A stretch of 64,000 nucleotides of DNA from Manduca sexta (Eukaryota > Arthropoda > Insecta > Lepidoptera > Sphingidae). The notes beneath the pieces are model-generated. The model worked only from the letters and a program-made list of their open reading frames with translations. It did no database searches and was not told the origin of the DNA. Shown piece by piece: positions 49,286 to 62,065 of this stretch (positions are counted from its first letter, which is position 1; every line of letters starts with the position of its first letter). Where the stretch lies: NCBI RefSeq assembly GCF_014839805.1, contig NC_051126.1:6890609-6954608 (forward strand), in the 5' to 3' direction. A program made the translations under genes and the position numbers.

Positions 49286-50575
49286 CTTTCTCTACGAAGT
49301 CGCAATAGCAAACCTAATTATTAATAAAAATAAATTTGAAGTATTGTTTTAATGTTTCATAACTACCTCTTTCCCGCTGCTCCCCGTAATAATAGCCCTT
49401 AATAAACAACAGTGAGCACCAGAATTCTAAGCGCCTACATCAATTGCGACTACAAAACATGTATGCTTGTGTGTACGTTATTTTATTGCCGGGGTCTGGG
49501 TATAAATCTCGAAACTTCACGCGGAGGTCCTGACAACATAGCACCCTAAAACATATATCCAAAACAGACGCGTTACTGAGATAAATGCGGGACAAATGTT
49601 GACCCGGCGTGTTGTTTTGATCTAATTTACTATTATACGAGCCGCTGTAAAACAAGAATTAAACCATGTACTTCTTGATATTTTACAATATGTACAGGGC
49701 CCTATTCAGAGCATCATGCAGTTAATTACTTATCAACAATGCTGGAGCCACATTAGGATAAATGTTCATACTCATTATCAAGACGTCTCAATGATGTCGT
49801 CTTATATTTGATTTTGTACATAATTTATTAGGTAACAGAAAATAACACGTAATAGAAATTCTTCAGTGTAATCAGCATTAAAATTGGTTGAAAAATGAAG
49901 TAGTTATTCATATTTAAGTATTGGTGTGAACAAAAGTGGGAGCGTGGTGGGGTTATTGCGCTATCTCTTTCTGACGCATGCATCGTTATTGCCGATGACA
50001 CTCGGTGACGTCACAGTTAGCTCTTACGGTTATTTGAGAGTTTCCCCTTCGACCAAATTTCAAAGCTTTATAACTTAAATTTATTGTTGCGGTGATTTTG
50101 AACATTCTTTTCGCATTACATTTTGGATGACATATATTTTTGATAAACTTATATAAGAAATTAGTCAATGACTCTATTCTCAATACGGCGACAAATTAAA
50201 TTTTAATTACGTTTAATGCCACAACAAATCCCTTTGCCATAACGCGATAACTTGTGGTGATGACCTTTACTTCACATTAAATAATGTCATATGATTAGAC
50301 GTTAATTTGGCCCTACCAACCAATGTAAGGATTAGACAATTGAATTTTAGATAGTGGTCATTTCCAACCAGAACAATCACCACAAAAATATAGAAAACAG
50401 AACAACCTATCATCTTCCATTGGACTCTCCATACTCCTAGGTGTCCCGATTATATTTTTTGAAATGAAGGCATCAAATTCAAGACAAATATTTCTATGTA
50501 AGGATAAATAGCCCTCTTGATAGAATACAGCGTCATCAATAACCACGTATTTATAACTTATAACTTTATACTGAA
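49286..50575. other. Intergenic DNA, nothing recognised
   Basis: Short frames on the minus strand (49440-49655, 49986-50183, 50358-50546) have no protein-like features. Confidence 0.45.
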
Positions 50576-50694
50576 ACTAGCTTCTGCTCGCGGCTTCGCC
50601 CAGTTGAAAGAGTCCAGTTTCTCGGCATAAAAATTACTTATGTTCCAAGGTCTTAAACAATCTCCATACCAAATTCCATCTAAATCTGTTTATT
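50576..50694 (+). repeat. GCTTTTGCTCGCGGC-type dispersed repeat, short copy
   Basis: ACTAGCTTCTGCTCGCGGCT to CTCCATACCAAATTCCATCT. Only the head part is present. Confidence 0.6.
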
Positions 50695-51104
50695 ACTTAT
50701 AATTTATTACTTATAATATATTGACTTTGTTTTATATATTTATTTGTTTTATATAAAGATATGAGACTCTATAAATACAAAATATTTATTGAGACGCCCA
50801 TAAGTACTGACTTAATTAAGATGGAAATAGTATCTAACCAAATAGATAACATGATGAAGAAGCTTTATTATCTTAACCATCCATTCGGCTAGCTATCGCC
50901 TCCCTAAATTTATTATTAGAAATGTACTTTGAAATAGATCTATCCGTCTCCAAAGTTTTGTGGTGAAAATGTTTTAAACTTGCTAAAGTATTTCTGGATG
51001 CGCCTTATCATGTTTATGTAATTTCTATCGAATAATTAAGTAAATTACCTTAATGGTGAGTGATTTTTTTTTGTATACTGGGATAGTCAAGTGACCTTAT
51101 TTCA

Positions 51105-51340
51105 CTTATGGTAAGCGGAACGGAGTCTAGAGTGCGGACTGTCGAGGTCCGATAACCCCTCGCCAGTCGACATAATTATGCCGGCCTTTGAGACTGCCGC
51201 CCTCACACACACAACTGCAATGCCTGTAAGTCAGGATCAGCAGTGGCTCGCGTTTTATGACACCGAGCGGTGAATCTTAGCAAGTCTTATCGAACTGTAA
51301 TCCGTCTTTATCCCGTAACGAAATTAATCAAAGAGACAGA
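51105..51340. repeat. Dispersed GC-rich repeat fragment
   Basis: Contains CCCCTCGCCAGTCGACATAA, TTATGCCGGCC and CAGGATCAGCAGTGGCTCG. The end CTTTATCCCGTAACGAAAT is shared with 38276-38300 (TCTTTATCCCGTAACGAAAT). Two diverged copies of the same right half support a dispersed family. Confidence 0.5.
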
Positions 51341-51759
51341 GAGGTGTTGGAAATATTAATTGTTCACTTCATCCATTACGCCGGCCTGTTTGAAACATCC
51401 ACAATGCCAAAGGAATCATTGATACGATTGCACCATTTGAAGTAGGATTCCATGCAAATAGTATCGTTTAATACCGATTGATTCCATCCCACATGTATTT
51501 GATGGTTTGTGTTCAGTTGTAGCCTAATGTAACATGCGTGCAGTGTACACTAATATTATTGGAATTTGATACTTTAATGTGAACGACTCTGATTTTTTGC
51601 AGAAACAACATATTTTATTAACTTAAAATGCAATAAAGTAGTCCTTCCAGGACAAGTTAATTTAAAGAAACGTGAGGTAAATAACAAAGAAAGGATACGT
51701 GTTACAATGTATTTAATTGATTCCTTCCTAATCGAATTTCGGCCACGGCGGTCAATCTC

Positions 51760-52065
51760 AACGGAGCTCAGCTAGGTACGCAGGAGATATCAGTGTACAA
51801 GTGTGTGTGCAATACACAGGTGCACTCTCTGTTACTTCACTCTTATAGTCCGGGTAGACGGCAATCCGACATGACCGGAGAAAGATCAGGCGTAGGCCAT
51901 CGTTCTTTGCGAGGCACGGTTGTATCGCACCGCCAACTTTCTGACTGAGATAGAAAAACCCAGTCACTTTTATTTTAGCCCAAACCAGGATTCGAACTCA
52001 GAACCTCAGCGTGGTAGTCTTGTTCGTACCGTGTATAATTAAAAATACACTACCGAGGTAGTAAA
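51760..52065 (-). mobile_element. SINE family I copy, rearranged
   Basis: The minus-strand tRNA-like head (plus-strand ccaggattcgaactcagaac at about 51984) is followed by GACTGGGTTTTTCTATCTCA-like body. The distal body differs from other copies, so it is a subfamily or composite. Confidence 0.55.
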
Positions 52066-52633
52066 GTACTTTTTTTGCAATCTATTAATCTAACACCTCA
52101 ACTAAGCAGTTAGTAACTTGCTATAATAAAAACAAGAAAAAAGTTCCAAGAATATACAGCGCCACTTTATACAATTGTGTACAACCACCGAGTCGACGTT
52201 AGTCACTAGTTTTACAAAGTTTGTTTGAATTGAAGATTTTATTGTTTGACTAGAACCTAGACTAACAAATTGTAAACTAGGTCACGACTTTGTTTATTCT
52301 ACTCAATTGTATAACAGTCAAAAGGAGACTAAAATATCATTATAAGATTTACTAGCTTACCTTTAATTTAAAATATAAAGTACATTTTAGGTAGATACGA
52401 CGTTAGTATGTGTTTAACTTTATTTATGAAATATGTAAATCACTGTCATTAATATAATCAAGCGCATTTAATATTTCTTAAAAAAATCATGCTTGCAAAT
52501 ATGAATAAAAGGTAAACAAATTAGAATAACGCATCAATTTGTAAAGTAAAAGTTTTCTCGAAGCACGAGAATTGTGTCCAAAGAAATAAATGATTTTTCA
52601 GGATATGAAATAAAGATCATCACGATATAAATA

Positions 52634-52822
52634 ACTAGCTTTTACTCACGACTTTGCCCGCGTGAAAAAGTATTTTCCGGGATAAATATTTTCCCGAAAT
52701 AAAATGTAGCCTATAGTACTCAGAAGTAATGTAGCTTCCTATTAGTAACACAAATAACTCTACTTCGGTTTAGTATTTTCTGATATTAGCGCGCTTAAAC
52801 AAACAATCAAACAAACACTTCA
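52634..52822 (+). repeat. GCTTTTGCTCGCGGC-type dispersed repeat with (CAAA)n end
   Basis: Head ACTAGCTTTTACTCACGACT, TTTCCGGGATAAATATTTTC, then ATATTAGCGCGCTTAAACAA with CAAA-like tail. It lacks the 123-bp array. Confidence 0.6.
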
Positions 52823-52880
52823 TTTTTATATTTATGTAGTATTTGGGAAACACACAGAACAATTTCAACTGAATAGTGAA

Positions 52881-52903
52881 TACACACAAAAAAAAAAAAA
52901 AAA
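52881..52903. repeat. Poly(A)-like run
   Basis: An A-run of about 16 interrupted by C at the edges, about 60 bp after the dispersed repeat at 52634-52822. May be the tail of a retroposed sequence. Confidence 0.4.
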
Positions 52904-55730
52904 CAAAACCAGCAACACACATTTTAAAACAATTTTATTAAACTAAAAATCAACTCAATTGCAATCTTTAGACATAACTGCCCTCTTAAATCGAGGAAGT
53001 GATTCTGAGAAAACATCAATATATTAGTATCGACAAGATAGAAGTCATGATAATATAAATAATGTCAGAAATCATCACAGACTTGCTGTGACAATTTGAT
53101 GCTGAAAGCGCCCGCAAAATCTCGATCTAAAGCGGCTTTTAATCACATAAGTGCTCGGTCAGGGCCATATCTAGACACGTTATATCTACGTTAAATGCGG
53201 TGGAAATATTTTGATTGCGGTCCACCGCCGGCCACGGTCGTAAATCGAGCAACTTTACCCTTGATAACAACGCAACGTAATTAGACCGTTTTTTTGCATT
53301 TAATCACATCTTATATAAGCGCTTAATATACTCATCTATGTTGTATTTAAATTGGTGCATTTAATTTTTAATTTTTAGACGAAGTTGAGTTCCAGCGTTT
53401 AGAAATACAATAAGTAAGGATGTCTTAAATTAGTTTTTTCTCGAATAGATAGAGAGCCTTATTCCACAGGCACTTTTTGCAAGGACGGTTTTGATAGACG
53501 TATAAGTAAATAGGGGATTTTTGATACTTTTACCTATATAGGTATTAAAAAGCTGTCGTTCCAAGAAAACGCCTGTAATTGCATAAATTTCGATTCGCCT
53601 ATATAAACGGAATACCCAACCTATACCAAGTTTCGTGTCGTTCGACGGTGTGACGTAGACGTTTTACTTGGTAATAATGTGTAACTTATTTCAATCAAAA
53701 CGAATCTTCTAGTAGTTTACGCGTTTATCTATTTTATTATTTCGACAATCATTAACACGAGTTATCCGCATACATTTATATAGGCTAGGGATATTCATAG
53801 TGAATATGTATTTAGTATCTGCTCAATATTCGGAATAGTGTGGAATAACAGAAACAACATTTTTAGTACCCAAATAAGGTGTGTATTTGCATTTTGTTTT
53901 TCTATCTGCCATAGTAATAAATATACTATCGTAGTTATAGGTTGTATGTAAGTAATAAGAAAATATCCGTCTAGACATTAAATACATAATTATTAAATAT
54001 ATAGCGAGGCTACCTAAAGAATAAGATAAACTTTAAAACATATTTTACCAAGCTTGCAGCAATATTTTTCAATACCATAATGTACATAAAGCAAGCAGAT
54101 AGTAACCGCGCTGTGAGACACAGATAACGAAATATTGCTGTCTTCCCCTGCCAGCTGCGCATTTATTATTAAAGATTTGCAAATATCATAGCCAGCACTG
54201 TGTTCATTTGGGCACCCCTCCATAAGGTGTGGTGCATACTGGTACCAGAATTATTGCAGGAACAAGTAACGCGGCGTCACTGTTTCAAAACAACTGCAAA
54301 GTATTTGTCGCAGAGTAAGTCTATGGGACATTATTGCGACGGCGGCAGTGTGTTCTCGCCTTATTGCCACACCGCCCTCGTGCGAAGTGCAACCACAAAT
54401 AAAACCAACGGTTAGGACGAATAATGTTTTATTATACCCGTTTTATAGCCCCGAGAAAAATGTAATCTCCTTTATTTGAGGAAAAGAGTGAAATAGAACG
54501 AATTGTTTTAAGATAAACGAGGTATTAACACACGTGATAATTCTATTGTTATTGGAATTTCTTCTGTTTTTGGGAGACGTAATTATATATAGTTAAGTAA
54601 TTTGAAAATCCCTTTATAACCTAGACAGAAAATTTCCTGATTTTTAACCGTAAAAAATAAACATTCACGTTTTCGCGGTTATAAAACAACGTTTTGTAAA
54701 CCAAAACGAGTATTTATATAAAACGAAAAAAGCGAACAGTTTCTGCTCCCGCCGTTCTCTAGTGTAGTTCATTATTCGTCGCCTAATTTTCACAGTTTTT
54801 CAAACGAGCATTTTTACCTCTCGCGCAGTTCTCAAGTCTTGCAAGGCTAGGCTGGTGCGTGTCAAAAGATCATTGTTGCCTGCTTCTGACTATTGTCATG
54901 AAGGCTCTCTCCGTGCGAAAAAGCAGCGAAATGACGACGTACAAAAGTGTATAAAAAGACGGAGTACCGGTTCAAGATGGTCTTTCAAAGTCGAATGAAT
55001 ACGCGAGTGTTTTGGAATTATGGACGCGCTGCACCGAATCATTATGGTTGATTTTGCAATGATTTGGTTTACGTGTGCATTCCATTTTATAATTTACAGA
55101 AGACTAATAGATTATATGATGCTTGAGTTATTATTCAAACTCGCACTATAAAAAATGTTTAGGACATATGAAAATTTGTCATAAAAATGAATATTCTTTA
55201 ATCGGTAATTTAATTAAAAGTTATATTTTATTATTTATATACAAAAAACGACAAATCAAATAAGTTAATATAAGTACCAATACATTTCATGACAAAATAC
55301 ATATTACTTCTTCATTTACAAATTTCCAACAGAAACGACAAAGCGGAAAATAAAAGTAACTTTTTACCAGTACCATTTTTTGCTCGTATCGTTCGTTGAG
55401 CGCAATATGTTTTCGACATATCCAGTCGGCCTACAGACTACAGCTGCCGCACACTGTAGAATTTATATTTTAAACGCGTCCCATAAATATGCGCATAAAA
55501 GGATCCAATTTGATTTCATTAAAGCACTCCTGCTTATGAATGAGAACCTAATGTTAGCATAATTTTGAATTTTAGGACAAAATTTAACATAATGAACTCG
55601 ATTATGTGTTACATACACCGATTATTCAAATTTGGAATAGATACATAACGGCATCATAAGTACTTATAAAAAATATTATAAATCGGATTGAATAATTTGT
55701 TGTTATGAAATTCAATCGCATATATCGAAA
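52904..55730. other. Intergenic DNA with a few GC-rich patches
   Basis: Patches at about 53205-53275, 54180-54415 and 54740-54965 are unexplained. A TATAAAAA at 54950 precedes a 24-codon frame and is not strong enough to call a promoter. Confidence 0.4.
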
Positions 55731-55958
55731 AGTCACTGTTGTGTTCCGGTTTGAAGGACATTGTAGCCAGTGTAACTACTGAACATAATGAGACTTAACA
55801 CCTCATGTCACAGGATGGCGAGCGCAGTGAAATACCAAACAATACTTTGTAATGCAAGGTGTTGGATGGTAATTGTACTGTTTATGGGCGGTCGTATCGC
55901 TTACTATCAGGCGAACGGCAAGCTCGTCTCGTCATTCAAAGCAATAAAAAAAAAAAAA
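55731..55958 (+). mobile_element. Retrotransposon-like 3' tail repeat with poly(A)
   Basis: Second copy of the family at 15433-15740, same orientation, ending in a clean A-run at about 55946-55958. The poly(A) tail supports retroposition. The two open frames that cross it are not genes. Confidence 0.68.
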
Positions 55959-57059
55959 TGGCAGACAAAACAAACATGTCACCGCGTAAGCCGCGAAATC
56001 CTAAGTGGCAATCACGCAAATATTATTTCAAAGGAAATTAAGTTTACTCCGGAGATGAATGAGGCCGCTTTTGAATTACTTCAAATAAATTCAATCAATT
56101 TAGGAGCTTGAATGTTTTATAAGATTTTAATGCCAGTACTCCAATAATATCGAATTGTACCAGTGTAAATAAATTCAGTGAAATCTATAACATTTAATAA
56201 CAAACTCACAAAAAACAAAACAAAATTTCGGAAAGAATTTTTCATGTAAAAAATTCTATCGAATGTTGACTTGTTTATGATAAAAAACGAATAAGTAATT
56301 TATTTTCATTGTTAGAATTTTTAGAACATGTCAGCCAGCAGATTCGGCGTCCTATTTTTTTTTCTCAATTACCCATCCGCGGCCATATTGCCAGTGCTAC
56401 TGGAAAATTGGCACATATTCTAAAAGATACGAAAATAAATTGGCTAACCCCATTATTCGACGTAACAAATTAAATACGTATAATAAATAGTATACTGCAA
56501 TAAGTATTACTCATTTTACAATGACGCGTTTTACTTTTAGTTAATGGGTAAGACCTACTTACCGAAGAATGACAAGCTATTCGCTAATGTCATGGGGAAT
56601 ACCTCTGGTAAAACTTAAATACTATAAATATCGTCACTGTAATGATATTTAAATGACTGATTTTTATAACAAACGAAATTGACCTTTATTTATATTAAGT
56701 TACTTATCAATTAGTAAATGTTATCAAATGGTGTACGTATAATATACTCTTTTTGATATATTAAATGACAAAGCACTTTTTCGCTCGTTACAAAATTCTA
56801 TCTTAGATATACTCTCTACGCCTTTTATACTTTTTTTATACAAAAATACCAATGTAGTAACGTTATTAAAATAAATAAAAAGTCATATCAAGCCATATAA
56901 GTATTGAATCCTACAACGTATCTCACTCCAATGCTCTTATTAAGATATTTAAATATCTTCATCAAAAGATTTTTACATAGAAAACACTTAATCAAGCATT
57001 TCAAAGAAACCTAGGAAAAACCATGAATAAATTTGTCATGGAAAACAGTCATAAGTTGG

Positions 57060-57170
57060 CGCACTCCCGCGAGACTACGAGAAAGTGGGAAGCGCCTATT
57101 GCTACGCACGCTGTATCTTTTTTTATAATTCACGCAAACCACGTATTGCTTTGACTGGAACCCCTAACAG
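57060..57170. repeat. Two-copy repeat shared with 60.83-60.91 kb
   Basis: TTTTTATAATTCACGCAAAC, CACGTATTGCTTTGACT and the preceding 'cataagttggcgcactc' block recur in diverged form at 60826-60914 (CATAAGTTAGTACAATCTCT, TTATAATTCACAAAAACCAT, ATTGCTTTGACT). Confidence 0.4.
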
Positions 57171-57456
57171 CAAATCTATATCCAAGGATTAAATAATACG
57201 AAGAATTCCAGACATTTCTTGCCATATAAATAAAACACTAACACAATAATTTTCCTAGATTCAGCACATTTGCACGACATGTTACATCCTCTTATGTTAT
57301 TTGGACATCTCAAAGGCGCTTAATGCTACAATACTAATGGAACAGATGAGTTACATTACAGGTAGTTAATTAGGCTTTAGGTCTCCAGTCACTAACATAA
57401 TTTGTGTTTCGCGAGTTAAAGAGCTTCTATTTCACTGCTAATTGTATTTCGGGCAG

Positions 57457-57598
57457 ACTGAGTGGTGTATGCTGACTCCGTTTTCGTTGGTGTGGCACAC
57501 TGACCAATTAACAACGCTTTTCGATTCACTTTGCGAAGGCCACGCAGAATGCACACTGTCGTTTGAAATGTTAGTCCATGAACAACTACGATATTTAG
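57457..57598 (+). CDS. Possible lone coding exon of unknown product
   Basis: An open stretch bounded by acceptor ttcgggcag (ends 57456) and consensus donor g|gtaagg (57599), 142 bp, phase 0 to 1, 47 codons. Protein-like composition: TEWCMLTPFSLVWHTDQLTT and then LFDSLCEGHAEC. No family recognised and no partner exons found. It lies just upstream of a LINE fragment on the same strand. May be a real exon of an unseen gene, part of a decayed element, or chance. Confidence 0.28.
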
Positions 57599-57739
57599 GT
57601 AAGGGGCTTGTTTATACCGCTATAAGTATATTAAAAACAATAAATACGGTAGTTTCTACTAGAAAATAATCGGGAAGAGAGTATAAACGAGGTCCAAGGG
57701 CTTATTTAGCTATATATAACTTCCTTGGAACTCGTATTT

Positions 57740-58255
57740 TAAATTGACTGACCTGTACAAAACACAGTGGCACTGGTGAGTGCTCTAGTCTTCTCTATCT
57801 TCCTATACGGGGCAGAGACATGGACACTAAAAGCTAGAGACCGCCAGCGTGTAGATGCCTTTGAAATGTGGTGTTGGAGGAAGATGCTCCAAATTCCGTG
57901 GACGGCATTCAGGACCAACCTCTCTATCTTAGAAGAACTCAAGCTTGACAAGAAACCGAGGCTCTCCAAAATTTGCCTGAGGAAAATCCTTGAGTTTTTT
58001 GGCCATATCGCCTGCAAACCAGGTGATAACCTCCAAAAATTGATAATCACTGAACGAATGGAGGGCAAGAGGTCGAGAGGCAGGAATCCAATGCGCTGGA
58101 CCGATCAGGTCCGCACCACACTCAACATGAATGTGGCTAAAGCGGTTCGTGTCGCCAAAAACCGAACCAGATGGCAAAACATCGTGCGCGAAGGACTGTT
58201 TCCCTGATGACTCACGACCCCCAGCATTGGGGAATCGATGCAAGGAGGAGGAGGA
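57740..58255 (+). mobile_element. 3' fragment of an RTE-like LINE (reverse transcriptase C-terminal part)
   Basis: About 147 codons run open to the TGA at 58205-58207. The motifs LYGAETWTL, DAFEMWCWRKML, FGHIA and GKRSRGRNPMRWTDQVR are those of the C-terminal region of endonuclease-reverse transcriptase LINEs common in Lepidoptera. The catalytic reverse transcriptase and endonuclease parts are absent, so the copy is 5'-truncated and dead. The frame lacks an ATG where homology begins (GTG at 57767). A short GGAGGAGGAGG run near 58243 marks the 3' tail. Confidence 0.85.
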
Positions 58256-58362
58256 GGTACAAAACAAAAGTTTTCTTACAAGTTTGAAGAGATTCTATAA
58301 AAATAGAAACAATTCACCTAACTACGTTATTTAATCTCTTTAGGTTCTACTTAAAAAATAAT

Positions 58363-58605
58363 TATAAGTCTCAGTGGCGTAATTATGTGAGCGCGATACG
58401 ATATCACTTTGGGATTTTGGTTTGGATCCCGGATTGGGCAAATTGATATTGAGTTGTTCTGCTTAGTATCAGCCCGGAGACTGGAATTTGTGCATGATAT
58501 GGCAGACTATCCCGCTATCAAATCATGGGACGGAATTCATACGACGAAAAGTGAGTGCCTTGGTCGCACCTCTACCACTTCGGGAATAAAGCCGTTATTT
58601 ATGTG
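58363..58605 (+). mobile_element. SINE family I copy
   Basis: A-box-like start CAGTGGCGTAATTATGTGAG, then ggatcccggattgggcaaa, TATCAGCCCGGAGACTGGAA, CATGGGACGGAATTCATACG and CGGGAATAAA. Most complete plus-strand copy. Confidence 0.65.
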
Positions 58606-60825
58606 TTGTGTTAATAATAAACCAAAATTATTACTATCTATAGTATATTTATTCAACGAGTCGTACTTTATCTTTCTACGAATCTTTGTTTAAATGCTAT
58701 AAACGACTTTGAAATATAAACTGATTCATTTCTTTCTTTAAAAACGAACTTAACTATGAAATCTTACTAAACGAATTAGTCATATAATCAAATTAATGCT
58801 AGAGTTTTAAATCGTGGAAATAGAAAAGATACAGGAAGTCGGTTAAAAATGAAGAGGGTTCAGTAAAGAGGTAAGTTGCTGAGATAAAGATAATCTAAAG
58901 ATATATTTAATTACTTAATCGATTAAATGTTAACTCGTCAGACAATGTAACAAAGTAACCTTGATAATAAAGTAGTATGTCCTCAGGAAACAGGACATAG
59001 GCTACTGCTGTACCTACAGGGTCATATTTACATTGCGTTATTAAATGAATATGCATAGGTATATATTTGAAAATAATACTTTACAATAACTTACTCGAAC
59101 CGTAGATGTAAAATAAAAAATGTGAGTTTCGAAAAAAATAAATAATAAATTTCATTTTAATTTTACACGTCTAAATGCCACTACTACTGCTCTGAATTCG
59201 TCGCAGCGGCAACACCAAACTTTTATCCATAAATACACTCATGCACATGCTATATTCGCACTTAACAATAAAATGACAAAAAAATCAGACATTAAAAAAA
59301 CGGTATGTTTTTTAAATATTCGTTATAGGTACTTCGATGATTTTTGGCGCAATGTTAGCAAAGGTAAAGACGAGTATGTCCCTTATCAACGCGATGTGAA
59401 AATGACCCTGTTTTTTTTCAGAACGAATTCCAGGCGAGCGATGCCGCGATCAAAAGCTAGTAAGTATTTTTATAATAGCCGCTAGCCTGCTAAGGATCTT
59501 TAGACTGCAAGGATAGGAGACAACTCTAGTACAAAATACTTGTCAAACATCAGCTCAATAGAGTTACGTTTTATAATTAAATATAGCATGTGATAGACAG
59601 CCCCACTGCGATATTCTTAAGAAGCATGATCGATGTTTCCACACGTGCAGGGAGGGCAGTGCACACCATTTATTAACTTTTGCTGCTAGGGTGAAGAAAA
59701 ATGGATTTCTCAATATGTCTATCTAGTGCCGGCCTGGTATTCTTACTTTTTCTATATTTTGGTAGATAAGTATGCACTATGCATTTAGGCGTTGACTAAG
59801 AATGCATTAAAACTTGAAAGAACATAATATTTAATGGTATAAGGGAAATATAACTTAAATCTGCAAAAATAATATATTTTTAAATAAAATGTTTTATTCA
59901 TCATGTAGACGAACAAAGTTGCATTTATGACACGTCAAAACAATGTATAAGAATAATTATTATTATTCCTAATCAAATATGTTTTAGTTGATTATTATAA
60001 TTTCCAGATCTTGTCCATTTTATTAAATAAACCATAAAATATTGATAATACTTAGTCAACAAAAAATACGCGATAAAATATATTATAACATTATATACGA
60101 CAAGTTAAATACAAAATAAAAGTATAACCCTTCAACGAATGCAGGGACGAACCCTCGCAAAAACCCCCACACTACACCATCCCATTAGATCCGAGTGGCA
60201 CTTGTCGAATCGAACGTAACCTGAAGTTAATTGAGAGAAAATCTAAACCAGATATTTGCCGGGAACTTCTAACAATCAATAATAGGATTGTGCTGGAAAA
60301 ATTAAGCCGATAAAACTCCTCGCTTTTAAACTTTCTTAAGTCGGACGTACTTACTAATGAAATCTGCATGGCTCGATTTGTGATTCGCGTATTAACATAC
60401 TGTTACGAATGTTTGTGGTAAAACGTTCTAAATTTAAATGTTCTAAATGTAAACGATTGTGGTAGGTTAAATATTCTAATTTTAAATATTACAGATGAAA
60501 TACCACATAATATGATAGACCTAATTTGGTGAGTGTTTATTTTATAACGTAATGTAACTGAAAATAGCTCGATTCCTAACAAGGCCCACTATCTATGTTT
60601 TTGTTTTTTTTTGTGTTGAAGTTCAAAACACTACTATAGTCATTTTTATTAGTTCTTTTATTACCAACAATTTATAATATGTAGTGATATGTTGCAATTT
60701 AATCGGAGATTTTTCTTTATATTTTTTCACAAAATTAAGTTTATTTTAATACGCAAAATATTATTTACGCAACTCAGAATGACAGGAGCGAACTAGGAAT
60801 AGTTAAATTCATCCCAAAATACATT
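58606..60825. other. Intergenic AT-rich DNA
   Basis: A decayed end of the GCTTTTGCTCGCGGC-type repeat may lie at 59420-59461. Otherwise nothing recognised. Confidence 0.4.
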
Positions 60826-60914
60826 CATAAGTTAGTACAATCTCTCTGGAGGCGGTCTTTGCGCGATGTCTCCTTTATAATTCACAAAAACCATATTGCT
60901 TTGACTTTGAAATC
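60826..60914. repeat. Two-copy repeat shared with 57.06-57.17 kb
   Basis: Same orientation as the copy near 57.1 kb and collinear over about 90 bp. Confidence 0.4.
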
Positions 60915-61235
60915 TTATAAGCGAATAGTTCCAATTCGAGTTATGCCCGCGGGGCTCTGGTTACTAAAACCGCAGTATGACAACATTAATTCAACGTGTT
61001 TTTATACTAAAAATGTTTTTGTGACTTGAATTTAATTTGCGTTTGTTAAAACTTTTGGACTTTTTTATTTTATTCTTAATCGTCATATTATATTCTATAA
61101 CTATTAAACATTAATAGCTAGGCAGAAATTTAAAATAAATTTCCAGAAAATATGTCATGCTAGTTTATATTACCATTTTTGCCAGGGATTTCGAAATATC
61201 TAATCTACATTTATACTTATATTATACAGCTGAAG

Positions 61236-61415
61236 AGTTTGTTTGAAAGCGCCAATCTCGGGAACTACTAAACCAATTTTGATTTATTCATTACTAATAA
61301 GAAACTACATTACTCTTGTGTGCTATAGGCTACTTTTTATCCCGAGGAAATATAAAGCGGGACTTTATCCCGAAAAATATAGTTCATGCGGGGGAAACCG
61401 CGGGCAAAATCTAGT
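61236..61415 (-). repeat. GCTTTTGCTCGCGGC-type dispersed repeat
   Basis: Reverse orientation: GAGTTTGTTTGAAAGCGCCA at the left end, then TGCTATAGGCTACTTTTTAT, GCGGGACTTTATCCCG and AACCGCGGGCAAAATCTAGT. Confidence 0.6.
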
Positions 61416-61644
61416 AACTAATAAGAGTGATTTCTTATACAGATGGTATATAAAGTGAATTAGTCTGGACTACTGGAGTTTCATATGACATGAGTAACTA
61501 ATTCCAGACTTCACTCGCAGTGCAACAGTCTAATATAAACTTTGAAATCAACTACGATGACCTTATGACAATAAGCTGACGAAATTATAAGCAATAACAT
61601 AGAAGATCTATCAACTTTATATAATGCTAGTAAAAGTATACTCG

Positions 61645-61880
61645 GTCATTTTGACATTGCATTAAAAAATTAAAGCATTTACTCGTCTTTACCTCTGCTA
61701 ACATTATGCCAAAAATAATTTAGGAAAAACTTATATTTTCACCAGAAATTCCTATTTTACTTTAAAGATTTCTTAATCATTTTATAGTTTAGTGCGAATA
61801 TGGTGTGTGTATAAGCATATTTCTAACTGAAAGTGTGATGTTTCCACTGCGATGAATTCTCTCTGAGTAGTAATAATTTA
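61645..61880. repeat. Dispersed ~220-bp repeat, copy 3 of 3
   Basis: TCATTTTGACATTGCATTAA, CGTCTTTACCTCTGCTAACA, AACTGAAAGTGTGATGTTTC and CTCTCTGAGTAGTAATAAT. Same orientation as copies 1 and 2. Confidence 0.62.
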
Positions 61881-61929
61881 TATAACTATATGTCTACATA
61901 ATTATTATTGTTATTTGAACTTTTAAATT

Positions 61930-62065
61930 TTCAACCATTGTCTCATGCACCTACCATGATCATCTCGGCACCACCCTACGGTTGGCTGGTACAGAATGCC
62001 TATGGCATTAAGTCCGCCTGTATACATTTGTATATGAAGTGCTCATAAATAAATAAATAATAGTG
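61930..62065 (+). mobile_element. LINE 3' UTR tail ending in (AAAT)n
   Basis: Contains GAATGCCTATGGCATTAAG, GTCCGCC and TGTACATTTGTATATG-like sequence and ends in ataaataaataaata. This is a common 3' end of lepidopteran non-LTR retrotransposons, recalled rather than searched. No coding part remains. Confidence 0.6.

Noticed and set aside
54950..55050. TATAAAAA followed by a short frame, considered as a promoter and gene start
   Set aside because: The frame ends after 24 codons, with no donor and no recognisable product.
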